A DNA stretch of 64,000 nt, from positions 3,968,001 to 4,032,000 of the forward strand of contig NZ_CP060394.1 of the NCBI RefSeq assembly GCF_014274465.1. The letters run 5' to 3'. The notes beneath the pieces are model-generated. The model had not been told where the DNA came from, made no database searches, and was given only the letters and a program-made list of their open reading frames with translations. Position numbers and translations under genes: made by a program. This document shows positions 17,139 to 26,097 of the stretch, piece by piece (position 1 is the first letter of the stretch; each line of letters begins with the position of its first letter). The stretch is from Alloacidobacterium dinghuense. GTDB taxonomy: Bacteria > Acidobacteriota > Terriglobia > Terriglobales > Acidobacteriaceae.

Positions 17139-17573
17139 TTAGGGAACAGGTTGCGCGTCATCGTTGGCTGGCAGAGTAGGCAGCTTGCTCGTATGTCCTG
17201 CCTCATGAAGCACCACATCCAGATGATCGAGTACTTCATCGATGCTCATGGTGTACATCTCGCGGCCATTGTCATAGCCAGATTCGATCGCGCCCTTGAG
17301 GTAATGTCCCGCGATCTGCGCGGCGAGCTGATCGGTAATCACATGCCCGGTCCGCTTCTTCTGCTCCACCCATGCCTCGCAAGGCATCGCGATCCACACG
17401 GGTCTCTTGTTCACTTCATAGCGAACATCCACGGCATCGGCATGGCGGGTAGCGATGGCAACAATATTTGCCTTCCACTGGCAGTGCAGATCTTCGCCGG
17501 TCCAGCGATCAGTCACATGAAAGTCTTCGTACATGGCTTCTTTAAGCGTATACGGCAGCCGCTGCAGTATCAA
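17139..17573 (-). CDS. Conserved hypothetical protein
   Basis: 144 residues (MILQRLPYTLKEAMYEDFHVTDRWTGEDLHC). Not recognised. No signal peptide or membrane helix. A possible DNA- or protein-binding alpha/beta mix, ending in a helical part around DNGREMYTMSIDEVLDHLDVVL. It lies between the zinc-ribbon gene and the DUF4411/ImmA pair and is convergent with the former. Function unknown. Confidence 0.6.
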   Translation of the reverse strand: MILQRLPYTLKEAMYEDFHVTDRWTGEDLHCQWKANIVAIATRHADAVDVRYEVNKRPVWIAMPCEAWVEQKKRTGHVITDQLAAQIAGHYLKGAIESGYDNGREMYTMSIDEVLDHLDVVLHEAGHTSKLPTLPANDDAQPVP

Positions 17574-17626
17574 GCGTGTGACGAGAGACTGCGCAAAGGC
17601 AATAAATACCTTGGCTAACCCATAAT

Positions 17627-18136
17627 TTATTTCTTAGTGGTGCCGAGCGTTTTCATCAGATCCGTAAGAGTAATGATTTTCACGTCGAAATGCTTACACA
17701 GGTCGGGAATCTTTGGCTCGTGCGACATGGGTGCGGATTCTTCCCTCGTGACAACGGTGCCGTTGTCGATGGCCGCCTGAGCAATGAGCCACGCATCTGC
17801 CCCGCTAGAGAACCTCGCACGATGACGTGCATAGAAACGACTTTCCGTGTAGACGTACTCTCCAATCTTCGCGGCAAACTCTTGGACACTTTTGGAGGGC
17901 GAGACTCGCACAGTTGGCCATTTGGTCAATTGCAATTTGAGCCATTTAGCTAGTTCGTCGTCCCCCTTCCGCCCCTCGGTGATTTCCTTGAAATTTCGCT
18001 TGGTGATCTTGATGGCACCATTTGCGATGTTGCGTTCTATTAGAGTCCAGAATCCGGCATATTCCGTATACCCCAATGGGGCTACGTTGTCCTTCGCCCA
18101 CACGAGAACATCGGAATCGAGCCAGTAGCTGCTCAA
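17627..18136 (-). CDS. DUF4411 PIN-like putative toxin
   Basis: 169 residues. It starts SSYWLDSDVLVWAKDN, with Asp residues at the N-terminus as in PIN ribonucleases, has EITEGRKGDDELAKWL in the middle, and later GADAWLIAQAAIDNGTVVTREESAP, an acidic-DAW-A motif typical of DUF4411. This family is a PIN-like nuclease usually encoded next to an ImmA/IrrE-type peptidase, as here: the ATG overlaps the stop of the upstream gene by four bases. The toxic role is inferred from the family and the context. Confidence 0.8.
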   Translation of the reverse strand: MSSYWLDSDVLVWAKDNVAPLGYTEYAGFWTLIERNIANGAIKITKRNFKEITEGRKGDDELAKWLKLQLTKWPTVRVSPSKSVQEFAAKIGEYVYTESRFYARHRARFSSGADAWLIAQAAIDNGTVVTREESAPMSHEPKIPDLCKHFDVKIITLTDLMKTLGTTKK

Positions 18137-19335
18137 GCGGCGGCTTTCTCCCTATGTAGGAACCTTTCGACTGTCGCGATTGTCACGCCGAGGAGATTAG
18201 AGGCTTCCGTGTAGGTTGTCGTAGCGTTTCTGACGCTTGCCGCAATAGCGTTAGAGAACAGTACGCTATTGCGCAATTTGAATGTGGACCAGAAATCGCC
18301 AGTTTGTTTTTTCTTGGCCTCTTCCTCACGCTTTTTACGTCTTTGCTCGATTGCATAGTAATGGGCATACTCTTGGTCGAGCGCGGCCTTAAAGTCGTCG
18401 TAATTAAGTTTTTTCAGATCATAGGCTCGCCGCAGGGCTACCAATGAACTTACCCAAAAATGTCGCTGTATGCGTTCAAGATTGGCCTTGATGCTCCGCG
18501 ATGGTTGCCATGACACATTGAAGGATTTCTCTGGCACGAGAAATTCGGCGGCGACCTGATTGCAGAAACGCTCGATATTACTCAACTCGCTCAGACTCCG
18601 CCCGGCAAGTCTGGCATTGGAAATACCAGTTTTCCCTATCCAAATGTGAGCAAGTTCATGCGCGAGAGTGAAAATTTGAGCCGCTCTTGCATCGGTATCA
18701 TTAACGAAGACTAGTGGCGCATATGGATCACTGATTGCGAAGCCCTGAAACTCCTCCGCGTCTAGTCGTCTATGAGTGGAGTGGCCGACAACCCCACTCC
18801 TCATTACCAAAATTCCCGCAACCTCGACCTTTTTGATTAGCTGACGAAGGAATTTCTCCCAACTTCTACACTGCTGCCGAAAATCGGCATTCACTCCGAT
18901 AACCAACCGCATATTGGCAGCAACATCGGCGACGGAATCCTTGGTAGTGAATCGGCCAACAAGAGTTAGTTTTTGCTTTCCCTGGCGAAGCTTATGCTCA
19001 CGAAACCAATCTTGGCGCATGAGCGCGTCATTGATTACGCCAATAAATTCCCGTGAGGGTTCGGCTACAGGCTTTCCGCTGCGGGTACGGAGATCGGGAA
19101 TTGGCACCGGATCAGGTTGAGGCGGGTTCGGGAGGAATAGCACTAGATATGGAATTTGGAGTTTGTTGGCAAGAAATTCCGCCTGATCTTCACTGATCGG
19201 TTCCCCCTGTTCCCATGCTCTTATTTTGTCGGCAGTGACGGCTTCCGTGGCCAATTGCTCTGGCACTAGATTGTTTTGGGCCATAGCCCACGTAATGATG
19301 CGCGGATTTATATAAGCAACGTTCATGTCATCCAT
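18133..19335 (-). CDS. HTH/ImmA-IrrE (DUF955) metallopeptidase, putative antitoxin
   Basis: 400 residues from ATG 19335 with GAGGGGG upstream. An N-terminal XRE-like HTH region (VPEQLATEAVTADKIRAWEQGEPISEDQAEFLANKL) precedes a DUF955 zinc-peptidase core with HELAH at about 226-230 and a downstream Glu. It ends with a second HTH-like segment (YTEASNLLGVTIATVERFL). In known pairs this subunit regulates, and may cleave or neutralise, its neighbour. It overlaps the DUF4411 gene by four bases, so the two are co-translated. Confidence 0.82.
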   Translation of the reverse strand: MDDMNVAYINPRIITWAMAQNNLVPEQLATEAVTADKIRAWEQGEPISEDQAEFLANKLQIPYLVLFLPNPPQPDPVPIPDLRTRSGKPVAEPSREFIGVINDALMRQDWFREHKLRQGKQKLTLVGRFTTKDSVADVAANMRLVIGVNADFRQQCRSWEKFLRQLIKKVEVAGILVMRSGVVGHSTHRRLDAEEFQGFAISDPYAPLVFVNDTDARAAQIFTLAHELAHIWIGKTGISNARLAGRSLSELSNIERFCNQVAAEFLVPEKSFNVSWQPSRSIKANLERIQRHFWVSSLVALRRAYDLKKLNYDDFKAALDQEYAHYYAIEQRRKKREEEAKKKQTGDFWSTFKLRNSVLFSNAIAASVRNATTTYTEASNLLGVTIATVERFLHREKAAA

Positions 19336-19403
19336 CGGATTGCCCCCTCGGTGATACACTTCTGGTAGGCCATCCGTCGGTTAAAGCCGAGAAGGACAGT
19401 TAT

Positions 19404-19598
19404 ATGTCATCGTCGTCAGATTCGCCTAGAAAAAACTCGGGGCTGCCACCACGGGAATTTCAGGCATTTACTGACGCTTTGGCGAAGGTTGCAAAAGCTT
19501 CCCCGGCTTCCTCCCGCGCCGCAATCGCGGCTGCCAAAGCAGCGAAACCTTCACGTCATACTCGATTCGTTTACTCCCCCTCAAAGGACCGGGCTTAA
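19404..19598 (+). CDS. Small hypothetical protein
   Basis: 64 residues from ATG 19404, preceded by GAAGGACAG. Serine-rich start, then an Ala/Lys-rich middle (FQAFTDALAKVAKASPASSRAAIAAAKAAKP). It is divergent from the ImmA gene. Its stop codon TAA overlaps the stop of the convergent transposase, so its end may have been created or trimmed by the insertion. Not recognised. Confidence 0.45.
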   Translation: MSSSSDSPRKNSGLPPREFQAFTDALAKVAKASPASSRAAIAAAKAAKPSRHTRFVYSPSKDRA

Positions 19599-20551
19599 CA
19601 AGACCCTGCCTCCTTGCCCGTCAATTCCTTATAGGTAAGGCGACGGCTTACGACCTGAGCGAGCGCCTGTGCGAAGCGGGTCGAATCAGTATGACCAATT
19701 CGGTGATTGAACCGGAACATAGCTTCATCTAGATAACGGTCCATGTGGTATGGCTCGACAGCAACGTAGGTTCCATTCAATCCCCTTTTTAGCAGACTCC
19801 AAAAATTCTCGATTGCTTGCGTGTGAACCTGACCGCGAACATATTCCTCAACATGGTTGACGGTTTCATGGATGAAGCCCTTTGCGTCTAGACCGTCATA
19901 TCCCGGCCATCCATCGCTATAGACCGTCGCGCCGAAGCCTACACGGTCAAGAATGGCCCTCTGAAGGGTTTCCCGCTTGACGTTCGGGACGACCTGAGCG
20001 CGAACCTTACGAGTCTCACGATCCAGCATCCCGAACACCGCCGTCTTCTCTTCATAGCCGTTCATTGCAACCCTCATCTTGAGGCGACGACTGCGATGCA
20101 TGTTCTTGGGCTTGCCGCCGTGGAACGACTCGTCAGCTTCCACAGGCCCCTTCATCGGGATAACGGTGGTGTCCTTCAGAACATGACGGAGACGCTGTAG
20201 AACAAACCATGCGGCTTTCTGGCTAATTCCCAGATCGCGCGAGATTTCGTAGGAACTAACTCCGTTCTTGCAGTTCACCAACAGCCAAAGGGCAGTGAGC
20301 CACTTATCAAGACCGATTGGGCTATCCTCGAATATCGTTCCAACCTTGACGCTGAATTGCTTGCGGCACGCATAGCACTTCCAACGCTTCTGAGTTGTAA
20401 GCCAATAATGATTACGCTCTCCTTGAGCCGCATTGCACTTTGGGCATACTGGACTGCCGTCCTCCCAGCGCAGATAAGCCACCGCATTGATGCAGGTTTG
20501 TTCGTCGGAGAAGTAGCGGATGGCTTCGATAAGTGTTTCAGGCATTTGCAA
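19595..20551 (-). mobile_element. IS1595-family transposase (ISXO2-like)
   Basis: 318 residues, full length. An N-terminal zinc ribbon (CPKC near residue 36, CYAC near residue 59) is followed by the DDE-type core: VEADESFHGGK (first acidic), YSDGWPGYDGL (second) and HTQAIENFWSLLKRG (third Asn/Glu position plus Lys/Arg). This matches the ISXO2-type transposases of the IS1595 family. A 14-bp inverted repeat sits just upstream of its start (20559-20608), but a matching end on the far side was not found. The gene looks intact and may be functional if ends are present. Confidence 0.85.
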
Positions 20552-20558
20552 TGTCGTT

Positions 20559-20608
20559 CACCTTGACTAACCAAATAATACCCGGGGTGCGTTGGGTTAG
20601 TCAAGGTG
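20559..20608. repeat. 14-bp inverted repeat beside IS1595
   Basis: CACCTTGACTAACC (20559-20572) is the exact reverse complement of GGTTAGTCAAGGTG (20595-20608), 22 bases apart. It is just upstream of the transposase start. It could be the IS end with an internal copy, or a transposase-promoter operator. No third copy was seen at the other end, near 19590. Confidence 0.6.
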
Positions 20609-20739
20609 TTTATTGCCTGCGCAAATTTCTCAATTAATGCAACTCAGCCGCAAATCTTTTCTTCTCGATCCTGCGTCCAATATTTGTCTCGCAAGGAAGA
20701 GAGAGAAAAAAGATGATTCGATAAAGGAGTTCAACTAAA

Positions 20740-21120
20740 GTGACCCAGTCCCCACAAAACGCACGGCGATTAGAAGAGAAACTGCGCGAGGAGCAGGCTA
20801 TGCTCGAACGCAACATGCTGACCGCCGTTGAACAAGGCCGCCAGACTGTAGCAGACGCAACGCAGGATGTCGCCGATCAGGCGGTAACATCGTATCAAAA
20901 GGAGTTGCTGTTTACCCAGGGCACAAGCGGCCATGCGCAGCTATCGCAAATTCGCCTTGCGCTGGATCGACTCGACGACGGCAGTTATGGCGAGTGCCTG
21001 CAATGCGGAAATCCCATCGGCGCCAAACGGCTTGAAGCCGTGCCATGGACCCCGTACTGCATCGACTGTCAGGGAAAAATTGAAAACGGCCAGATCGAAG
21101 CCCCCGTCCGCGCTGCCTAG
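20740..21120 (+). CDS. DksA/TraR-type zinc-finger protein
   Basis: 126 residues from GTG 20740, with AAAGGAGT nine bases upstream. N-terminal coiled-coil helices (LEEKLREEQAMLERN) are followed by the C4 zinc finger ECLQCGNPIGAKRLEAVPWTPYCIDC, the pattern of DksA/TraR. These proteins enter the RNA polymerase secondary channel; DksA works with ppGpp in the stringent response. It is shorter than classic DksA (about 150). A perfect terminator follows. Confidence 0.85.
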   Translation: MTQSPQNARRLEEKLREEQAMLERNMLTAVEQGRQTVADATQDVADQAVTSYQKELLFTQGTSGHAQLSQIRLALDRLDDGSYGECLQCGNPIGAKRLEAVPWTPYCIDCQGKIENGQIEAPVRAA

Positions 21121-21123
21121 AAT

Positions 21124-21147
21124 GCAGGACACCTTTCGGTGTCCTGC
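21124..21147 (+). terminator. Terminator after DksA-like gene
   Basis: GCAGGACACC and GGTGTCCTGC form a perfect 10-bp stem around TTTC, starting three bases after the stop codon. No clear U-tract follows. Confidence 0.7.
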
Positions 21148-21302
21148 AAACCTGCTTTTCCACCATCGGTGTGTCCGCATCACCAGCCCCCATCAACCTG
21201 AATAGAACACGGCTACTCACGCTCCCGACTGTTGTCGAAGTTCTTCTTGCTTCCATCGCTCTCCTATCACGATGAATCTTCAGGCCGGTTTGTTCGTGGA
21301 AG

Positions 21303-21665
21303 TTAGAACGCCTAGAAACAGTCCTTCCCATAGTGGGTGTGAGCGGTACGCTCGCACTCTTCGTCGCGCGTCGAACAAAAGAAATCGGTATACGCATCGC
21401 ACTTGGAGCGACACGCGAAGCGATCCTCCGCCACAGTCTTTATCGCGGCATGGCTCCTGTTCTTACCGGCGTGGCCATCGGAATCATCGCGGCCTTCTTC
21501 TGCACACACGCACTGGCTGGAATGCTCTTTGCGGTAAATGTAACCGACCCGCTGACATTTGTGGCGATCGCCCTCTTTCTCTCTCTGGTTGCGCTCATCG
21601 CCTGTTGTATTCCCGGGCGCCTTGCCACACGCATTGATCCCATGAAGGCCTTACGCGCTGATTGA
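21303..21665 (+). pseudogene. C-terminal fragment of ADOP/FtsX permease
   Basis: The last ~115 residues of an FtsX-like permease: SGTLALFVARRTKEIGIRIALGATREAILRHSLYRGM, three hydrophobic segments, then CCIPGRLATRIDPMKALRAD, the canonical MacB/ADOP C-terminus. The intact ADOP gene at 50775 (809 residues) shows how much is missing. No N-terminal domain is present upstream, so this is a remnant. It is probably not made as a useful protein. Confidence 0.8.
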
Positions 21666-21798
21666 GCCGTCAGAAATTCAGCTATCCGCCCGATCTTAAG
21701 GTTGTCTTAAGTAATTCGTCTTTAACAACCCGCTGCTAACGTCTTGCGTGGCGGCATGGCGGTTGCAATCGTGTCGCTCATTTCAGGAGAACAACCTC

Positions 21799-23616
21799 AT
21801 GACAACAAAATCCCTAAAAGTGAGCAATCGCAGCATGCTTGCTGCAGCAACGGCCATCCTTTCCCTGGGTTATCTTGCCGGTGGCCTGGCATCTCAGGCG
21901 CAGGATTTCGATCGCGATCACGATCACGATTTCCATGGTTTTGCACATGGCAGCATCGTTTTGAGCGGCACAGTCTACGCTGGGAATGCCGACACCGTTA
22001 CCCCGGGGGAAATATTACCGCATGGCTGTCTGAACACCGGCGCGGTCACAAACCCTAACCCTGCCACAGTGAATGTCCCGCTCCTCCCCGCTGACCAAAC
22101 GCCCTCTACGACCACCACAGCCGTGACGGTTACCTGCGGCTTTGCGAGCGATAACGGCGAAGCCCCTAATCTCCATGACAATCACAACGTTTGGAATAAC
22201 GCGAGCACGGATCCCAACTTTGGCGTCTCCTCGCCAATCGTTCTCTGGGACCTGAGCACCGATGGCGCGTTGCTCGGTGCGCTACACGTTCCCGGTAATG
22301 AGATCGTGACCAGTTTCAGCTCCAAATCCGAGCTTGCCTTGAATCGCTCGGCGGACGGCAAGAGCCTAACCTTCATGGGCTACCGCGGCGGCCCTGGCTG
22401 TCCGACGCTGACACTGGATCCGGCGACCAACACTCTGACGCAAGGCACGAACGTGGGTCCGATCTCGCCCACTGCGCCGAACCTGATCGATGTTTCCGCT
22501 TCGAGTACGCCAGGCCTCTGCGACCCGACCAATCCCTCGGTCGCGAGCTATGCCGGCGCATCCAATCCGACTGCTTACTACCGCTCCATCGCGGAGGTGG
22601 ACGCCTGGGGCCACATTTCCTACACCGATGGCGACGCCTACAGCGGCGACAACTCCCGCGCTGTGATGAAGGCGGACAATTGGCTGTATTACTCGGTCGG
22701 AAACGACAACAACGGTGGCCTCTCGAAGAAGCAGGTGCCGGAGACGCAACTCGGCTTCAATCTCTCCCACTCGACCGGTGCTGAACTCTTCACGCCTGGC
22801 GCGGCACCGCTCGTCCCGCCGGACAACAACATGATCTCGTTTTTCGTGTTCCCGGGAGACAAGCCCGGTAAGGATACGAACTTCCGCGGCATGACAATCT
22901 TCAACGATACGTTATATGTCGCAAAGGGCAGCGGCGGTAACGGCATCAATACCGTCTATCAGCTAGGTACTCCGGGCGTTCTGCCTACCACGGGAAATGC
23001 GCCCTCGGGCGGCCTTGTCAACGAACCTTTTACGATCCTTCCTGGATTCCCCGATACCAGTGCCAGCACAAATAGCCCGGGCGGCGACTATCCTTTTGGG
23101 ATTTGGTTTGCGAATGCTACTACGTTGTACGTTTGTGACGAGGGCGACCTGATTTATACCCCGAATCAGGTAATCAATGGACAGGTGAACGTTGCAGATG
23201 CTGGTACGCTGGCGACGGCCGGTCTTCAAAAGTGGGTCCTCACCACGACGGCGAGTGGCAGCCAAACCTGGGTGCGCGAGTACGTCATCCAGAATGGACT
23301 CGACCTTGGGGCGCCCTATAGCGTCCGGAACTATCCCGCGTCGATCGAGCCCGCGGCTGGCGGATGCCGGAACATAATCGGCGTTGTCAACCACGACGGC
23401 ACCGCCACGATTTACGCGATCACGTCCACGATCAGCCAGAACGGAGACAATGGCGCTGATCCCAACAAGCTGGTGAAAGTCGCTGATCGAATCAGCGACA
23501 CCCAGCCGGCAACGAACGGTCACCTCGACAGGTTCGTCACAATTCGCTCAGCGCGCGCTGGCGAAGCGTTCCGCGGCGTCGCCCTGGCCCCCAGCGACGA
23601 CGACCACGATAGATAA
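21799..23616 (+). CDS. Large secreted protein, probable beta-propeller
   Basis: 605 residues from ATG 21799 (MTTKSLKVSNRSMLAAATAILSLGYLAGGLASQAQ), with CAGGAGAAC before it. The start is an export signal. The rest is mostly beta-strand-like with repeated asymmetric loops, for example ADNWLYYSVGNDNNGGLS, DTLYVAKGSGGNGINTVYQLG and TTLYVCDEGDLIYTPNQVINGQ. It has no catalytic motif I recognise. Likely outer-surface or periplasmic. Both N- and C-termini carry Asp/His clusters (FDRDHDHDFH, DDDHDR) that could bind metal. Confidence 0.7.
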   Translation: MTTKSLKVSNRSMLAAATAILSLGYLAGGLASQAQDFDRDHDHDFHGFAHGSIVLSGTVYAGNADTVTPGEILPHGCLNTGAVTNPNPATVNVPLLPADQTPSTTTTAVTVTCGFASDNGEAPNLHDNHNVWNNASTDPNFGVSSPIVLWDLSTDGALLGALHVPGNEIVTSFSSKSELALNRSADGKSLTFMGYRGGPGCPTLTLDPATNTLTQGTNVGPISPTAPNLIDVSASSTPGLCDPTNPSVASYAGASNPTAYYRSIAEVDAWGHISYTDGDAYSGDNSRAVMKADNWLYYSVGNDNNGGLSKKQVPETQLGFNLSHSTGAELFTPGAAPLVPPDNNMISFFVFPGDKPGKDTNFRGMTIFNDTLYVAKGSGGNGINTVYQLGTPGVLPTTGNAPSGGLVNEPFTILPGFPDTSASTNSPGGDYPFGIWFANATTLYVCDEGDLIYTPNQVINGQVNVADAGTLATAGLQKWVLTTTASGSQTWVREYVIQNGLDLGAPYSVRNYPASIEPAAGGCRNIIGVVNHDGTATIYAITSTISQNGDNGADPNKLVKVADRISDTQPATNGHLDRFVTIRSARAGEAFRGVALAPSDDDHDR

Positions 23617-23643
23617 AATCGGCAACAGAGTTAGCAGCCAACC

Positions 23644-23668
23644 AAGGCTCCCCACCTCGGGGAGCCTT
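23644..23668 (+). terminator. Terminator after secreted propeller gene
   Basis: AAGGCTCCCC and GGGGAGCCTT form a 10-bp stem around a short loop, 28 bases after the stop codon. Confidence 0.8.
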
Positions 23669-23810
23669 GTTCCTTCTTGGCGGCTGCAATCCCTACCCGT
23701 CATCGGTTTGACCCGCTTAAACCACGCTGCTAGACTTTAAGTACCTAAGCAGACAGCACTATTTTCCTGCCTGCCAGTTCCCCTTCCCTAAAGGATCTCG
23801 AAGGAAACTC

Positions 23811-24545
23811 GTGGATACACAAACACGTCACGCGCTTAAGCAGGACAGCTTCGTTCAGGCGACCGCTTCCAGCATCAACTGGATGGATGCCCATCGTTCC
23901 ATCATCATCAAGACATCGATCGTCGTCGTCGTCGTCATAGCCGTTGTTCTTGCTGGCGCCATTGCGTACAACAACCGTTCCACGCGTGCTGAAAACCTCT
24001 TCGGCCAGGCCATGGATATCTACAACACTCCTGTGACCCAACCAGGACAGCCGACAGAGCCGGGACTTAAGACATACGCGAGCGCCGCCGCCCGCGCCAA
24101 GGACGCACATCCGCTCTTCGAAGAAGTGGCGAATAGCTACGGCTGGTTCAAAGCAGGCGCAAACTCACGCTATCTTGCCGGCATGACCGCCATCGACATG
24201 GGTCAGACGGCAGCCGGCGAAAATGAGCTGAAGCAAGCAGCTGATTCGCACGATCGCGGAGTCGCCGCGCTGGCGAAGCTTGCCCTTGCCGGACTCTACC
24301 ATCAGACTGGACGTGACCCTCAGGCCATCGAGCTTTATCAGCAGCTCATTGCCAAGCCTACGCTCACTGTTCCGGCGAGCATGGCCAAGCTGCAGCTTGC
24401 CGGTCTGTATGAGACGACCAAACCGGCCGAAGCCAAGCGCCTCTACGCTGAGATCAAGGATCAGGATAAGACCACGGCAGCCGGGCAAATCGCCACACAA
24501 AAGCTGCAAGGCGCAACCGCTCAGCCGGCGCCGGCACATCCATAA
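23811..24545 (+). CDS. Membrane-anchored TPR protein (YfgM-like)
   Basis: 244 residues starting at GTG 23811. A cytoplasmic N-terminus of about 30 residues, one transmembrane helix (IIIKTSIVVVVVIAVVLAGAIAY), then extracytoplasmic TPR-like repeats (LAKLALAGLYHQTGRDPQAIELYQQLIAK, KLQLAGLYETTKPAEAKRLYAEI). This is the YfgM/ancillary-SecYEG or Tol-Pal-associated layout. The tail is Ala/Pro-rich. Probably a scaffold for envelope complexes. Confidence 0.78.
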   Translation: MDTQTRHALKQDSFVQATASSINWMDAHRSIIIKTSIVVVVVIAVVLAGAIAYNNRSTRAENLFGQAMDIYNTPVTQPGQPTEPGLKTYASAAARAKDAHPLFEEVANSYGWFKAGANSRYLAGMTAIDMGQTAAGENELKQAADSHDRGVAALAKLALAGLYHQTGRDPQAIELYQQLIAKPTLTVPASMAKLQLAGLYETTKPAEAKRLYAEIKDQDKTTAAGQIATQKLQGATAQPAPAHP

Positions 24546-24568
24546 AGTTGCCCTACCCCATAAACAAT

Positions 24569-24589
24569 AGGCCCGCCACAAGCGGGCCT
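24569..24589. terminator. Terminator between TPR gene and methyltransferase
   Basis: AGGCCCGC and GCGGGCCT form an 8-bp stem around CACAA, followed by TTTG. It is shared by the convergent methyltransferase gene. Confidence 0.75.
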
Positions 24590-24592
24590 TTG

Positions 24593-25444
24593 TCATCTGT
24601 CCGCCAATGCAGCGGATACGAGGTGCTCGTCAGGAGCAATCGAACGGAGCGGTTTGCCGATCAGGTAAGTGATTCCAATCCTTCCGCCGCCCTGCTCACC
24701 GATCTCCCACTGATATTCGCCACCTCCCAAGCCCTCTGTCAATTCGCGCAAATCCTCCAGCGAATACGCTCTCAGAGATGACAACACTCCATCAACGAAC
24801 AATGTAAAGGGCACCACCGGCAACAGATAAGTCCATAAAATGCGAGACCAGCGGAAAGGTCGAATCCCTGGCGTTACACGCCAGGAGAGCAATGGCACCA
24901 TAGAGGTTGCGAGCATTGTGCGGAAGCTGCGCTTCGCAGCCTCAAAGATTGCAATCCCTTGCCTTCGCTCGACCGCGTCGGCCAGAATCGCCCGCGCTGC
25001 AACCGGATTGAAATGGTGGAACGTCGAGAAGATCGTTCGGAAACCATTGAGGCCAACTGGAATCTCGCGGGCGTCGACGGGCGCGGAATAGAATTCCAAT
25101 CCCAGCGAGAGCCCTGACTGCGCTAACGCCTTTTCATTCGGGTACTTGTCGGTGAGTGCGACGTTAATCGGATAATTTTCGGCACTTTCGAACTGCTCCT
25201 GAAGGTGGATCCATGGTCCGCCGCCGCCTGAACACAGATCGACAATTTGATGCGTCCCGGCATCTTCCATTGCCGCTCGAAGACGCGGAACGATCACGCG
25301 ATAGCTGTTCGTGTAGTTCCAGATCGCCTCCAGCGCATCTGTCACCAGGTCGCGCAGAAAGCCGGGATACAGGCGGTGATCGTGGAACTCAAACCATTTC
25401 TGGCGTCGCATCGCAATCGCAGACAGCATAGCAGGATAAACCAA
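24593..25444 (-). CDS. Class I SAM-dependent methyltransferase-like protein
   Basis: 283 residues. The SAM-binding loop DLCSGGGGPWIHL is at about residues 69-81, followed by NVALTDKYPNEKAL and DAREIPVGLNGFRTIFSTFHHF, normal Rossmann-methyltransferase spacing. Two hydrophobic stretches near the C-terminal half (WTYLLPVVPFTLFVDGVL) suggest membrane association. The start may be TTG 25444 or ATG 25429. Substrate unknown. Confidence 0.75.
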   Translation of the reverse strand: MVYPAMLSAIAMRRQKWFEFHDHRLYPGFLRDLVTDALEAIWNYTNSYRVIVPRLRAAMEDAGTHQIVDLCSGGGGPWIHLQEQFESAENYPINVALTDKYPNEKALAQSGLSLGLEFYSAPVDAREIPVGLNGFRTIFSTFHHFNPVAARAILADAVERRQGIAIFEAAKRSFRTMLATSMVPLLSWRVTPGIRPFRWSRILWTYLLPVVPFTLFVDGVLSSLRAYSLEDLRELTEGLGGGEYQWEIGEQGGGRIGITYLIGKPLRSIAPDEHLVSAALADR

Positions 25445-25518
25445 TGGGTTTCCCTAGTGGCGTAGCCCCTTTTTTCATGAGCGCAAAAGGCTTGTGAGCC
25501 GTCAGTCACAGTAGAAAG

Positions 25519-26097
25519 ATGAGTTCTTGCGAAGCACAAGCCGCTGGCTGGTTTTACACTCAACCTGTATTGAAGACCCGGGAAGACGTGAGCGAAATCA
25601 TCACCGCGCTCGTCGCCGAATACTCGACGACGCTTTATCGCGTTGCCTATTCGGTCACGCGCAATGCGGCAGAAGCAGAAGATATTGTGCAGGAGACATT
25701 CCTCCGTGTGCTCAGGCACCAGAACAAACTCGGTGAGATCCGCGACGCGCGCGTCTGGCTTGTCCGCATCGCGTGGAACCTGGCGCTCGACCGCAAGCGA
25801 CGCAGCAAATCGCGCCCGGAAACCGAAGATATCGCAGATCTTGTGCGAACGCTGCCCTCCGCCGAACGCCGCGCCGATGACGCAGTCATCTCCACACAGG
25901 AACATGCGCGCGTGCTGGCGCTTATCGATCAGTTGCCGGCGAAAGAACGGCAGGCGCTTCTGCTCTCCGCCCTCGAAGAGCTATCTACAACCGAAATCGC
26001 GAGCATCTGTTCCACGACGGAGTCATCCATCCGCTCCCGCATCTTCCGCGCGCGCCGCGAACTTGCCGAGTTGCTCACAAAGGAGAGGAGTAGTTGA
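25519..26097 (+). CDS. ECF-type RNA polymerase sigma factor
   Basis: 192 residues. Region 2 (LYRVAYSVTRNAAEAEDIVQETFLRVLR, RDARVWLVRIAWNLALDRKRR) and region 4 (LIDQLPAKERQALLLSALEELSTTEIASICSTTESSIRSRIFRARREL) are complete. It directs RNA polymerase to a subset of promoters in response to an extracytoplasmic signal. The next gene starts at 26097 overlapping its stop (TGATG), as expected for a sigma/anti-sigma pair. Confidence 0.93.
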   Translation: MSSCEAQAAGWFYTQPVLKTREDVSEIITALVAEYSTTLYRVAYSVTRNAAEAEDIVQETFLRVLRHQNKLGEIRDARVWLVRIAWNLALDRKRRSKSRPETEDIADLVRTLPSAERRADDAVISTQEHARVLALIDQLPAKERQALLLSALEELSTTEIASICSTTESSIRSRIFRARRELAELLTKERSS

